A stretch of 64,000 nt of DNA, taken from assembly GCA_963708455.1 (NCBI GenBank), contig CAVPSQ010000004.1, forward strand, positions 1,302,001 to 1,366,000. Direction: 5' to 3'. Source of the stretch: CAIMUS01 sp963708455 (GTDB lineage Bacteria > Pseudomonadota > Gammaproteobacteria > Competibacterales > Competibacteraceae). Numbering within the stretch: the stretch's first letter is position 1; each line of letters starts with the position of its first letter. Positions 49,623 to 59,640 of the stretch are shown here, in pieces. The position numbers and the translations under genes were made by a program. The notes beneath the pieces were generated by a model. It saw only the letters and a program-made list of their open reading frames with translations. It searched no databases and had not been told where the DNA came from.

Positions 49623-51314
49623 CTACTCGTCCGTTACGCACCCCTGCGAGGCGTCTTTGACCGCTTTGATGTATTTCAGCAAGACACCGCGGGTAGCCTT
49701 ATAGGGGGGCATCGTCCAGGCTGCCCGCCGGCGGGCCAACTCGGCGTCGCTCAGCGCCACGGTCAAGGTATTATCCACGGCGTCGATGATAACCCGGTCG
49801 CCGTCTTGCAGCAGGGCGAGCGGTCCTCCTTCCTGCGCCTCGGGCACGATATGGCCGATGATAAAACCGTGCGAGCCACCGGAGAAACGGCCATCGGTGA
49901 GTAGCGCCACAGCCGCCCCCAGCCCCGCCCCCATGAGAGCCGAGGTAGGCGTCAGCATTTCCGGCATACCGGGACCGCCCTTGGGACCTTCGTAGCGGAT
50001 TGCCACCACATCGCCCTTGACGATGTCGTTGCGCTCCAGCGCATGCAGCATGTCCTCTTCCGAATCGTACACCTTGGCGGGCCCTTCGAAGTGCAAGCCC
50101 TCCTTGCCGGTGATCTTGGCCACGGCCCCGCCCGGCGCCAGATTGCCGCGCAGAATGCGGATATGGCCGCTGGCTTTGATCGGGTTCGCCAGCGGACGGA
50201 TGACATCCTGTCCCTCTTGCAGGCCCGGCAGCGCGCGCAGGTTCTCCATCAGAGTCTTACCGGTGACAGTCAGACAGTCACCGTGCAGCAGGTCATTGTC
50301 CAACAGATATTTTAAAACCGCCGGCGTGCCGCCCACCCGGTGCAAATCCTCCATCACGTAGCCGCCGCTCGGCTTGAGATCGGCCAGGAAGGGCGTGCGT
50401 TCGCTCACCGCCTGAAAATCGTCCAGTGTCAGCGGCACGTCCACCGCCCGCGCCATCGCCAGCAGGTGCAGCACGGCATTGGTGGAACCGCCCAGCGCCA
50501 TCACGATCGTCATGGCGTTCTCGAACGCCGCCCGGGTCATGATGTCGCGCGGTTTGATATCCTGTTCCAGCAGATAGCGGACCGCCTGGCCAGCGCGGCT
50601 GCATTCCTCCAGCTTGCCCGGGTCGGTGGCAGGGATGGAGGCACTGTAGGGCAGGGTCATCCCCAGGGCTTCGATGGCGGAGGCCATGGTGTTGGCCGTA
50701 TACATGCCGCCACAGGCGCCGGGACCGGGACAGGCCCGCTGAATGATGTCCTTGCGGGTAGACTCGTCGATCTTGTGGGCGAGGAATTCGCCGTAACACT
50801 GGAAAGCGGATACGATATCCAACACCTGCGCGCCCTGCGGCGTCTGCCGGCGGCCCGCCCGGATAGTGCCGCCGTAAACCATCAGCCCCGGCCGGTTGAG
50901 CCGGCCGAGCGCCATCATCACGCCCGGCATATTCTTGTCGCAGCCGGGAATAACGATGCAGGCATCGTACCACTGGGCCGCCATCAGGGTCTCGACGGAA
51001 TCGGCGATCAGATCCCGCGACGGCAGCGAGTAACTCATGCCCTCGGTACCCATGGAAATGCCGTCGGACACACCGATGGTATTAAAGCGCATGCCCACCA
51101 GCCCGGCGGCCGTTACGCCTTGCTTGACTTGCGCCGCCAGCTCGTTGAGGTGCATATTGCAGGTGTTGCCCTCGTACCAGACGCTGGCGATGCCCACCTG
51201 AGCTTTGTCCATATCGGCCTCGTTCAGGCCGGCGCCGTACAGCATGGCCTGGGAGGCGCCCTGGGATTTGGGCTGGGTGATGCGGGTGCTATAGCGGTTC
51301 AACGGGCGCGTCAT
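49623..51314 (-). CDS. ilvD: Dihydroxy-acid dehydratase
   Basis: IlvD is an Fe-S enzyme of Val/Ile synthesis. An aggagatcgtt site precedes the ATG reading MTRPLNRYSTRITQPKSQGA. Cys ligands are in GNTCNMHL, PGCDKNMPG and GPGACGGMYTANTM; the C-terminal DGRFSGGSHGFIIGHI motif is present. 563 residues, normal. An ATG eight codons earlier is possible. Confidence 0.95.
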   Translation of the reverse strand: MTRPLNRYSTRITQPKSQGASQAMLYGAGLNEADMDKAQVGIASVWYEGNTCNMHLNELAAQVKQGVTAAGLVGMRFNTIGVSDGISMGTEGMSYSLPSRDLIADSVETLMAAQWYDACIVIPGCDKNMPGVMMALGRLNRPGLMVYGGTIRAGRRQTPQGAQVLDIVSAFQCYGEFLAHKIDESTRKDIIQRACPGPGACGGMYTANTMASAIEALGMTLPYSASIPATDPGKLEECSRAGQAVRYLLEQDIKPRDIMTRAAFENAMTIVMALGGSTNAVLHLLAMARAVDVPLTLDDFQAVSERTPFLADLKPSGGYVMEDLHRVGGTPAVLKYLLDNDLLHGDCLTVTGKTLMENLRALPGLQEGQDVIRPLANPIKASGHIRILRGNLAPGGAVAKITGKEGLHFEGPAKVYDSEEDMLHALERNDIVKGDVVAIRYEGPKGGPGMPEMLTPTSALMGAGLGAAVALLTDGRFSGGSHGFIIGHIVPEAQEGGPLALLQDGDRVIIDAVDNTLTVALSDAELARRRAAWTMPPYKATRGVLLKYIKAVKDASQGCVTDE

Positions 51315-51465
51315 AACGATCTCCTGGATGATTTTCAAGACTGGTGCGCAGTCTAAAGATAAAATGATCTTTAGGTAAAAAAACGTCGCGCTGCGGACAA
51401 CAGCCCCAGAGACGGTGGTCCGGGCCAGGCTGCGATAATTTCAGAACAGGTTGCGAGTAATACTG

Positions 51466-52173
51466 ATGACCGACGATAGCAAACGCAAGCCATCTCCTCA
51501 AACCAAGTCCGGCGCGGGCAAGAAAAGCAGCCGGGCGAAAGGCGGGAAGTCCGATCCGGCTGCGCCTCAGGAAGCCTCGCTGATCAAACGCATCACCAGC
51601 ATACCGGGGGCGATGGCGGACAGCGCCATCCGAATCGTGTCCAGGACCACCGATATGCCGCTGCGGATAAGTGCTCTGTTCTTGAAACCCGAACAGGCCG
51701 AACTGATGAAGGAGGCTGGCCACACCCTCGAGGATCTACGCCAGGTGGCTGGCCTTACCCGCGACGAACTCAGCGAGGCGCTGGATCTCAAGGATCATTC
51801 TCTGATCGAAGCAGTGGAAAACGGCGCCGCCCTGCTGTCCTTCGAATTGATCCTGAGACTGGCGGCATTGCTGGCACGCCACGATCCGGTACCGGTTATT
51901 CTAAGATTTACCCGCACCTACAATCCCGATCTGTGGAAGTTGCTGGAGGATTGGGGACTGGGCCGGTTATCGCTGCATTTCGAGCGGGAACGCCGTTTTA
52001 TCAACCTTTACCGTCGCCACGACGCCGCCCGCAAGCTATCCAATGAAGGCTTCGAGAAGGTTCTGGATTTTACCCGCGCCGCCTTTGAAATGTCTCTGCA
52101 TTTCATTGCCGAGCAGGAGCAACTGAAAGACCGGATACTGTCCGACGAAGAACTGCAAGAAGACGAATCCTGA
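51466..52173 (+). CDS. HTH (XRE-like) protein, unknown regulator
   Basis: This 235-residue protein has a Lys/Ser-rich N-terminus (SKRKPSPQTKSGAGKKSSRA), then a helix-turn-helix region TLEDLRQVAGLTRDELSEAL...SLIEAVENG, typical of XRE/Cro folds. An all-helical C-terminal part follows (KLSNEGFEKVLDFTRAAFEM) with an acidic end. It could be a transcription factor; no target is evident. Divergent from ilvD. Confidence 0.7.
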   Translation: MTDDSKRKPSPQTKSGAGKKSSRAKGGKSDPAAPQEASLIKRITSIPGAMADSAIRIVSRTTDMPLRISALFLKPEQAELMKEAGHTLEDLRQVAGLTRDELSEALDLKDHSLIEAVENGAALLSFELILRLAALLARHDPVPVILRFTRTYNPDLWKLLEDWGLGRLSLHFERERRFINLYRRHDAARKLSNEGFEKVLDFTRAAFEMSLHFIAEQEQLKDRILSDEELQEDES

Positions 52174-52528
52174 GCCGCCATAACGGCGACGGATACCGCC
52201 TGTCTCCCGCCGGCAGGCGACGCTATCGTAACATCCCGTTTTATTTATGCTCCTCTCCAAACGGCGCTACACCGAATAATGGCAGCGCTACAGTGTGACA
52301 GGCACGCGCCGTGCCGATTCAGGTCGGGTCGGAATCCGCACAAACACCCTTAAAGAAGCCAATCAGGTGACGATCGATAATGGGGCCGCAAATTTTTTTG
52401 AGCAACCTCTTTCATTTTATAAATAGCTTTTGCAATAATAGTGCAACAGTATTTTGGACCAGACGTACAGTAGGCGCTGTCTATTGTATAAAGGTTGATT
52501 GCTCAAAACAAACACGTGTGGAGGTCAC
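52174..52528. other. A+T-rich upstream region of the H-NS-like gene
   Basis: No gene is seen in these 355 bases. The last 150 bases are A+T rich (aaatttttttgagc; ttcattttataaatag; tattgtataaagg) in an otherwise GC-rich neighbourhood. This fits a promoter and possible autoregulatory binding zone for the H-NS-like gene, although no -35/-10 pair can be fixed with confidence. Confidence 0.35.
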
Positions 52529-52846
52529 ATGGCAGAAATACACTTGCGTGATAAATCGATCGGTGAATTGCAGGATCTGGCCAGAGACATCGAGCTGGAG
52601 CTCAGGCGGCGGGGCGATGAAGAGCGGAAGAAAGCCCTGGTGAAGATGAAGGAGTTGGCGGCGGGTATCGGAATGACCTTGCAAGAGGTTATTGCCTATT
52701 CTGCGTCCAAGAAGACCAAAGGCGTAGCCAAATACCAGAATCCGGATGACCCCAGACAGACCTGGACCGGACGCGGCAAACGGCCGGCCTGGATCAAAGC
52801 CGCGATCCAGCAGGGAAGGTCGTTGGAGGAACTGCTAATCGACTGA
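52529..52846 (+). CDS. H-NS family nucleoid-associated protein
   Basis: This 105-residue protein starts after GGAGGTCAC with MAEIHLRDKSIGELQDLARD. An N-terminal coiled coil (LELRRRGDEERKKALVKMKE) for oligomerisation is followed by the C-terminal DNA-binding motif KYQNPDDPRQTWTGRGKRPAW, the H-NS/MvaT-like signature with TWTGRGKRP. Ends SLEELLID. It probably silences A+T-rich foreign DNA such as the cassette array in this window. Confidence 0.93.
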   Translation: MAEIHLRDKSIGELQDLARDIELELRRRGDEERKKALVKMKELAAGIGMTLQEVIAYSASKKTKGVAKYQNPDDPRQTWTGRGKRPAWIKAAIQQGRSLEELLID

Positions 52847-52915
52847 GTAATGACCCGTGATACCTATTCCCTCCTCCCGCTGGGAGGGGGGAATGTCGGT
52901 CAGTCGCCCCCACTT

Positions 52916-53605
52916 TCAGCGCACCAGCAGATAAACGCCGCCTGCGGTGGCGCCCAGCAAAAGCGCCGCCAGCCATAGACTGGCGGAGCGGTTTTCCCGG
53001 TTCGGCAATGTCGGCGGCAACCATTTGTAGCCGGTCACCAGCGGCCAAATTAAATTCTCACCTTTGACCAACAGGTAAAACAGTGCAGCCGCAACATGCA
53101 GACCAATCGCGATTAGCAACACATCGCTATTCAACCTGTGAATCCGCGTCAGGAAATCGCTGGCTGCCTTGGAAATCCAGGGATAGAGTGGACCTTCGAT
53201 GAAGATATTGTCGTTGGCAAACAGGCCGCTGCCAGCCTGTATTAGCAACAGCGCCAGCAACAGGATAACCATCCATCCGCCTACTGGATTGTGACCGTAG
53301 TAATGCGCCGTCTCCCCCTTTAACAACCCCAGGATGTAACGCAATGCGGCGCGGGGTCCACGCACAAAATCGCCAAAGCGGGCTTGGGTCCCACCCCAAA
53401 AACCCCACAGCAGGCGGAACACCACCAGCGTTAAAACTGCATAACCGCTCCACTGGTGATAAATCATCGCAACCCCCCCAATTTGCCCGGTTATCCAGGA
53501 AATGGTGACCAGAATCACCACCGTCCAATGAAACAGGCGCACCGGCAGGTCCCATACCGGCAATCGTTGCAGCAAGGCCGGCGAGGCAGGGTTATTGGTT
53601 GACAT
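52916..53605 (-). CDS. Cytochrome b561-type membrane protein
   Basis: This 229-residue protein has four membrane helices with His residues in the right places for two b haems: VRLFHWTVVILVTISW, YHQWSGYAVLTLVVFRLLWG and IAIGLHVAAALFYLL. GFWGGTQARF and NPVGGWMVILLLALLL are typical of the family. It probably transfers electrons between quinols and a c-type partner. Confidence 0.88.
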   Translation of the reverse strand: MSTNNPASPALLQRLPVWDLPVRLFHWTVVILVTISWITGQIGGVAMIYHQWSGYAVLTLVVFRLLWGFWGGTQARFGDFVRGPRAALRYILGLLKGETAHYYGHNPVGGWMVILLLALLLIQAGSGLFANDNIFIEGPLYPWISKAASDFLTRIHRLNSDVLLIAIGLHVAAALFYLLVKGENLIWPLVTGYKWLPPTLPNRENRSASLWLAALLLGATAGGVYLLVR

Positions 53606-53629
53606 AAAAAACTCCTGTAACTGTTTGAC

Positions 53630-55922
53630 CTAGAAAAATAACCGGGACAGCGATTGCAGCAGCTGGGTGCCGGCGCCGGCCGCTACACTTTGCCAGCGTT
53701 CGCACCGCTCCGCCAGGGCCGGCCTGACCTGTTGACCGGGATACTGGATGAACAGACCGCGCAGACCCGGAATGGCAGGCAGTTCCTCCTCGGCGCCGAA
53801 CCAGGGATGGCTGAGCACCACCACCACCGGTTCCAGCGGACCGTCCTGTAAAATCACCCGGACCGCCCGCGCCAGGCTAAGCGCGCGCGCGGCCGCCGCC
53901 GGCAGCAGGCTGCGCAGCGTCCACAGTTCGAGCAGATCGGCCGGCTGTTCCAGGGTGCGCACCCGCTCTACGCCGCCGGCTGCAATCAGCGCCACCGGCA
54001 GATGCGCCTGCAACAGCGATGCGGCGATGACATGTGCAACCAGGCGGCTAGTCGTTTCCACCGGGCCGAAGCTGGCCGGTGAAACGTCCAGCACCAGGAC
54101 GGCGGGACGCAGCCGCGGCGGCTCGCGGCCGCTGCGGGCGCGATACAGCAACTCCTTACGTTGGTAACGGCTGTGCAACACCGCCGGAGGCAACGCCAGT
54201 TGCGAGGGCAGCAGGGCATGCAGTTCCCCCTGGCGAGTGATACCGGTGCGGGCGCAGGCCAGACCGCCGCCCTGGGTATGGCGGCCGCTGTCCAGTGGCA
54301 GCCGCAGCGTAAGCAGCCGCCGTTGCGGCGCGCTCAGCGGCGGCAGAGTGGGCACCTGCGGTAACAGCCGCAGCGGCAGGCCGGGCTCTGCCGCCACTGC
54401 GGCGGGACCCAACAGGGTGAGTAGCGCCAGCAGCCGGTCATCGAGCAGGGCGAGGTTGTGTCGCAACACCGCCAGCGGCGGCGGCGCATCCCGCGTGGCG
54501 CCGGTGCCGCCCGCCAGCGCCGGCGCCAGCAATTGCTGCAAGCGGCCGGGGGGCAAGTCCGGGGGCGGACGCCACTCCTCCAGCGACAGGCCGCGCAACA
54601 ACAGGGCGACCAGACCGACGCGGGCGGCTGTAGGCCAGCGCAGCCGAATCAGTTCCTGCAGCGCCGGCTGAGCGGCCAACGCGGCCAGCGGCTGGTTTAC
54701 GGACTTGCCGCCGGTCAGCCGCAGCAGTTCGCGCAGCAGGGCCAGGGGCGGATAGATCTGCAGCCGGTGCAGTTGCGCCAAGGCAGCCGGCAGTGCCGCC
54801 AGTTCGGCAGCCGGCAGCGCGTCAACGGACGGTTGCCCGGCAGACGCCAGCCGGCGGGTGTCCCACAGGCGACAGACGGCGCCGGCATGCTTGGAGGCTA
54901 GAAAACCGCCCTCGGGCGACCAGGCCAGACGCCAGGCGTAGCTTTCCGGGTAGTCGCAGCGCTCCACCGCGCGACCAGTGGCTACCTCCCAGATGTACAG
55001 GGTGTTAGCGCCGTGGGCGCCCGAGGCCAGCCAGCGGCCGTCCGGCGACCAGGCCAGGCAGGACACGAAATCGAGCTCCCGCGTGGGCCTCCCAGTGCCG
55101 CGTGACGGTCCAGGTTGCGGTGTCCCAGACACGGATGACGGCACCCTCGCCGGCGGTTGCCAGCCAGCGGCTGTCCGGCGACCAGCAGACGCTCTCGGCG
55201 GCGCCGTCATCGGTCCGCAACTGGCGCAGACAGGCGCCGCTGGCGGCCTCCCAGATGCGGATGGTCTGATCCCTGGAGCCCGAGGCCAGCCAGCGGCCGT
55301 CCGGCGACCACTGCACGGCGTAAACGCAATCCTCGTGTCCCCCGTATTCATGCTGGCAGCGACCGTCGAGCGCATTCCAGACGCGCACGGACTTATCCGC
55401 CGAAGCGGAGGCCAACCGGGTGCTGTCGGGGTTCCAACTGATTTTCAGCACTTCCTTGCCATGACCTTCGCAGCACAGCAGTTCCTGCTCGCTGGCGATG
55501 CTCCAGATGCGGATGGTGTTGTCGCTGGAGGCGGTGGCCAGCAGGCGGCCGTTGGGGGAGACTGCGATATCCTGCACCTGCGCGCTATGCTGGCCTTGAA
55601 ACGGACGGTAGGCACCGTCGGCGGCCAGATTCCAGCAGCCGAGAGCGCCGTAGGGGTCGCCGGTCACCACCGTGCGCCCGTCCGGGTAGATGGCCACGCT
55701 ACCGGCGGCGATATTGCCCTGCCCCTTGAGCATGCCCAGACAGTTGCCGGCGGCGTTGCCGAGCCGAGGAACCCAGGGCTGCACCACCGGGCGGCGTCCC
55801 ACCGTGGCCGCCTGCCGGACGACAAAAGCGGCAGCGGCGTCCACCGCCATGACCACTCCCTGTGGGGAGCGGGCGGAGTTATCCGCCGCAATGGGCGCGC
55901 AATCAGTACAGGTTGTGAGCAT
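53630..55922 (-). CDS. WD40 propeller-vWA-like fusion protein, frameshifted
   Basis: The N-terminal frame (from 55922) has five WD repeats, each ending in a W-D/N/E pattern: IRIWSI, VRVWNA, IRIWEA and IRVWDT among them. Near 55080-55100 the frame shifts by one base, and the second frame gives two more repeats (LYIWEV, CRLWDT), completing seven blades. A Leu/Pro-rich linker leads to a vWA-like domain with PAVLVLDVSPASFGPVE (a degenerate MIDAS) and VVVVLSHPWFGAEEELP. About 760 residues in total. Possibly a signalling scaffold of the MoxR/vWA type, but no AAA partner is in view. Confidence 0.65.
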
Positions 55923-56078
55923 GGTGAAAGGAGACGCTTAAAATATCCAGGTCGTTATTTTAATGTGAATAGTAAACCCTGCTAACCGGGCGGGGGCCGG
56001 GCGCTCCGGCTAGGCAGCGTTGCTGCTGCCAGCGGCAAAATCTGCCCTCAGCAGCTTACAGTATACCCGGCGATCGAC

Positions 56079-56690
56079 CTACAGCACTTCGACACCTTCC
56101 GCCTCCAGCATGCGGGTCAGCCGGATCAGTGGCAGCCCGATCAGACTGCTGGGATCATCACCCTCCAGACGCTCAAACAGCGCGATGCCCAGCCCTTCGG
56201 CTTTGAAGCTGCCGGCGCATTGATAGGGTTGTTCGCGGTGCAGATAACGGTCGACTTGGGCAGCGCTCAGTGACCGGAAGACTACCCGAAACGGCACTAC
56301 GTCTATCTGCCGGCGGCCACTGGTGCTGTCGAGCAGGCACAGACCGGTATAGAACTCGACCATTTTGCCTGCCGCATCAGTTAGTTGCGCTCGTGCCTGT
56401 GGATGCGAACCTGGTTTACCCAGGATCCTGCCCTCCAGCACCGCCACCTGATCTGCACCGATCACCAGCGCGCCAGGCGTCTCCGCTGCGATGGAGCGGG
56501 CTTTCGCTGCGGCCAGTCGGGCCACCAGCGCGGCCGCTGGTTCACCGGGGTGGGGAGTCTCGTCGGTAGCCGGAGCGAGCGCAGTGAAAGGCAATTGCAG
56601 ACGTGCCAGCAATTCCCGTCGAAACGGGGAAGTCGAGGCAAGCAGCAGACGGCGTCCATCGGGCAGTGTCGTATGGCCGGGGGTGATCAT
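56079..56690 (-). CDS. yceF: Maf-like nucleotide pyrophosphatase YceF
   Basis: YceF hydrolyses 7-methyl-GTP in E. coli. The 203-residue protein has RLLLASTSPFRRELLARLQL, the Maf signature, then VIGADQVAVLEGRILGKPG and YQCAGSFKAEGLGIALFERL with the conserved Asp, Lys and Glu. Divergent from yceD, as in other gammaproteobacteria. Confidence 0.92.
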   Translation of the reverse strand: MITPGHTTLPDGRRLLLASTSPFRRELLARLQLPFTALAPATDETPHPGEPAAALVARLAAAKARSIAAETPGALVIGADQVAVLEGRILGKPGSHPQARAQLTDAAGKMVEFYTGLCLLDSTSGRRQIDVVPFRVVFRSLSAAQVDRYLHREQPYQCAGSFKAEGLGIALFERLEGDDPSSLIGLPLIRLTRMLEAEGVEVL

Positions 56691-56798
56691 GGCGATTCGC
56701 TCCTGTGGAACTGTACAATGATTGCTATACCTTTAATACTGACAGCGCAGTATGAAATTTTGACAGCCGTATGAGTCGTCTATATTATTGACCCCTTT

Positions 56799-57326
56799 AT
56801 GCAAACTGGCCTGCCTAACCATTTCGATCCCTGGCGACTGGCGGTGGCCGGTGGCCACTGGCAGGGCGTGCTGACGCTGGAGCGCATGCCGCGTTTGACC
56901 TCGCTCCTGGCCGCTGCGGACGGATGCGTGACGGTTACTCTGGAAGCCGGTATCGATGCGCAGAACATCGCCTTCCTGACCGGACAACTGGAAACGACCG
57001 TGGCGCTGACCTGCCAGCGCTGTCTGGGGCCACTGGCGCTGCGGATGCACGCGCCATTCCGATTGGGCCTGGTGCGCAGTGAGGCGCAGGCGGCGCAACT
57101 ACCAGAGGACTACGATCCACTGCTGGCGCCGGAGGGCGGGTTGGCGATGGCCGAATGGGTAGCGGACGAATTGCTTCTGGCCCTGCCCCTGGTGCCTGTG
57201 CACAGCGAGCTGCGCGAGTGTCAGGTTCATGGTTTCACGGCCCCCGGCGTGGCGCCGGCGGAACAACCATCCAAGCCGTTCGCCGGACTCCAGGCGTTAT
57301 TGCAAGCGTTCACCAAGGGTAATTGA
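56799..57326 (+). CDS. yceD: 23S rRNA accumulation protein YceD (DUF177)
   Basis: This 175-residue protein has the DUF177 pattern: TVALTCQRCLGPLALRMHAP holds the CxRC motif, later DPLLAPEGGLAMAEWVADEL and LLALPLVPVHS. Known to affect 23S rRNA levels in bacteria and plants. It immediately precedes rpmF. Confidence 0.92.
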   Translation: MQTGLPNHFDPWRLAVAGGHWQGVLTLERMPRLTSLLAAADGCVTVTLEAGIDAQNIAFLTGQLETTVALTCQRCLGPLALRMHAPFRLGLVRSEAQAAQLPEDYDPLLAPEGGLAMAEWVADELLLALPLVPVHSELRECQVHGFTAPGVAPAEQPSKPFAGLQALLQAFTKGN

Positions 57327-57329
57327 AGC

Positions 57330-57524
57330 ATGGCTGTACAACAAAATCGTAAAAGCCGCGCGCGGCGCGACATGCGGCGCTCCCACGACGCTCTGCCAGG
57401 GCCAACCCTGGCTGTCGATCGCGAATCGGGTGAAACCCATCGACGCCATCATGTCACCCAGGACGGTTACTATCGGGGCCGCCAGTTCATTCTTCCCAAG
57501 CAAAAACCCGATGCAGAAGCGTGA
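57330..57524 (+). CDS. rpmF: 50S ribosomal protein L32
   Basis: The 64-residue protein starts MAVQQNRKSRARRDMRRSHD, the standard L32 N-terminus, and contains ETHRRHHVTQDGYYRGRQF. No zinc-binding Cys pair is present, as in most gammaproteobacterial L32. Starts three bases after the yceD stop. Confidence 0.96.
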   Translation: MAVQQNRKSRARRDMRRSHDALPGPTLAVDRESGETHRRHHVTQDGYYRGRQFILPKQKPDAEA

Positions 57525-57609
57525 TCGCTACTCACCGGCGCTCCCGGTTGCATCTTCTCGCCTGCCCGCGCTGGTCCGCCGTTTCCCTCCTCTGCCCTGA
57601 CAATCGGTT

Positions 57610-58641
57610 ATGACGCGGCCGCTTACCATCGCCCTTGACGGGATGGGTGGAGACATCGGTCCCGAGGTGATCGTGCCCGCCGCTCTGAGCGTGCTGCAAT
57701 CCACCCCAAAGCCGCTGCGGCTGATCGTAGTGGGCCAGCAGGAGGTGCTGGCGGCCAAACTGGCGGCGTTGCGAGCCGCCGACCATCCGGCGCTCAGTAT
57801 CCGCCACGCCTCGCAGACGGTGGCCATGAACGAGCCACCGGCGCAGGCGCTGCGCCTGAAGAAGAATTCCTCCATGCGGGTGGCCATCGATCTGGTCAAG
57901 CAGGGCCAGGCGGACGCCTGCGTCAGCGCTGGCAACACCGGCGCGCTGATGGCGACAGCCCGGTTCGTGCTCAAGACCCTGCCGGGCATCGACCGCCCGG
58001 CCATCTGCACCCAGATTCCCACCCTGCACGGCCACACCCACGTGCTGGATCTGGGCGCCAACGTGGACAGCAAGGCGGAGCACCTGTTGCAGTTTGCCAT
58101 CATGGGGTCGGTGCTGGCCACAGCGGTGGACAATATCGACGCCCCTCGCGTGGGTCTGCTTAATATCGGCGAGGAAGACATCAAGGGTAACGAACAGGTC
58201 AAGCAGGCTGCCGCATTGCTGGCTGACAGCAACCTTAACTACATCGGTTACGTGGAAGGGGATGGCATCTTTGTGGAAGAGGTCGATGTGGTGGTCTGCG
58301 ACGGTTTCGTCGGCAATGTGGCCCTCAAGACCATCGAAGGAGTGGCCAAACTGATCCGCCACTATATGATGCAGGAATTCAAGCGAACCTGGCTGACCCG
58401 GCTGGCCGGCCTGGCAGCCATGCCCGTGCTGCGGGCGTTGAAGCGCAGGATCGATCCTCGCCGCTATAACGGCGCCAGCCTGCTGGGCTTGCAGGGTATC
58501 GTTGTCAAGAGCCACGGCGGCGCCGACGAAGTGGCTTTCGCCAACGCCATCAAAATCGCCCTGCTGGAAGTGGAAAAGGCGGTGCCGCAACGCATCAACC
58601 GGCACTTGGCGGCGCTCCGCCTAGAGAGTCACGCGCTGTGA
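57610..58641 (+). CDS. plsX: Phosphate acyltransferase PlsX
   Basis: PlsX converts acyl-ACP to acyl-phosphate, feeding PlsY. The 343-residue protein starts MTRPLTIALDGMGGDIGPEV and has SVRKKKNSSM-like LRLKKNSSMRVAIDLVKQG, VSAGNTGALMA, NIGEEDIKGN and VCDGFVGNVALKT. Its stop overlaps fabH. Confidence 0.95.
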   Translation: MTRPLTIALDGMGGDIGPEVIVPAALSVLQSTPKPLRLIVVGQQEVLAAKLAALRAADHPALSIRHASQTVAMNEPPAQALRLKKNSSMRVAIDLVKQGQADACVSAGNTGALMATARFVLKTLPGIDRPAICTQIPTLHGHTHVLDLGANVDSKAEHLLQFAIMGSVLATAVDNIDAPRVGLLNIGEEDIKGNEQVKQAAALLADSNLNYIGYVEGDGIFVEEVDVVVCDGFVGNVALKTIEGVAKLIRHYMMQEFKRTWLTRLAGLAAMPVLRALKRRIDPRRYNGASLLGLQGIVVKSHGGADEVAFANAIKIALLEVEKAVPQRINRHLAALRLESHAL

Positions 58642-59606
58642 ACTACTCGCGCATCAGCGGCACCGGCGGCTATCTGCCGGAGACCGTGCTGACTAACGCC
58701 GACCTGGAAAAAATGGTCGATACCTCGGCAGAATGGATTCTGGAACGCACCGGCGTGGCGGAACGGCGCATCGCGGCGCCGGGCGAAACCACCTGCGATC
58801 TGGCGGAACAGGCGGCCCGGCGAGCCATCGCCGCCGCCGCTGTGGAGCCCACCAGCATCGATCTGATCGTGCTGGCGACCACCACCCCCGATTACATCTT
58901 CCCCAGCGTCGCCAGCCAGTTGCAGGAACGGCTCGGCAATTTCGGCTGCGCCGCCTTCGATGTGCAGGCCGTCTGCACCGGCTTCATCTATGCGCTCAGC
59001 ATCGCTGATCAATTCATCCGCACCGGCAGCGCCCGCCGCGCTCTGGTGGTCGGCGCCGAAACCTTTACCCGCATCATCAACTGGCAGGATCGCGCCACCT
59101 GCATCCTGTTCGGCGACGGAGCCGGCGCCGTGGTGCTGGAAGCCGCCGCCGAACCTGGCATCCTGAGCAGCCGCCTGCATGCCGACGGACGCTATCGCGA
59201 ATTGTTATGGGTGCCTGCCGGAGTGTCCACAGGCTTCGATCAGACCCGGCGTAACGCTGCTTATGTAGAAATGCGCGGCAGCGAGGTCTTCAAGATGGCG
59301 GTCAATATGTTAAGCCGCATCGTGCTGGAAACCCTGGAGGCCAGCCGCATGACGGTCAACGATATCGATTGGCTGGTGCCCCACCAGGCCAATGAGCGCA
59401 TTCTGACCGCCACTGCCAGGAAACTGCATCTGCCGCTGGAGCGCGTGATCAACACGGTGAAGACCCACGCCAACACCTCGGCGGCTTCGGTACCGCTGGC
59501 GCTGGACGTGGCCGTGCGGGATGGCCGCATCCAGCGTGGCGACACCGTGTTGCTGGAAGCGTTCGGGGGCGGGTTCACATGGGGCGCCGTGTTGCTTAAT
59601 TATTGA
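58638..59606 (+). CDS. fabH: 3-oxoacyl-ACP synthase III
   Basis: FabH starts fatty-acid chains from acetyl-CoA and malonyl-ACP. The 322-residue protein has its catalytic triad: Cys in FDVQAVCTGFIYAL, His in WLVPHQANERI, and Asn in KTHANTSAASVPLAL, plus the GGGFTWGA end. Follows plsX with overlap. fabD, usually next, is absent. Confidence 0.96.
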   Translation: MNYSRISGTGGYLPETVLTNADLEKMVDTSAEWILERTGVAERRIAAPGETTCDLAEQAARRAIAAAAVEPTSIDLIVLATTTPDYIFPSVASQLQERLGNFGCAAFDVQAVCTGFIYALSIADQFIRTGSARRALVVGAETFTRIINWQDRATCILFGDGAGAVVLEAAAEPGILSSRLHADGRYRELLWVPAGVSTGFDQTRRNAAYVEMRGSEVFKMAVNMLSRIVLETLEASRMTVNDIDWLVPHQANERILTATARKLHLPLERVINTVKTHANTSAASVPLALDVAVRDGRIQRGDTVLLEAFGGGFTWGAVLLNY

Positions 59607-59640
59607 GGGATCGCGCACGATCCCTGCAGGAGCATTGATT

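Noticed and set aside
55975..56050. An attC-like site near gctaaccgggcgggggccgg
   Set aside because: There is a box resembling GCTAAC and a later ctaggc, but no paired GTTAGC and no cassette gene.
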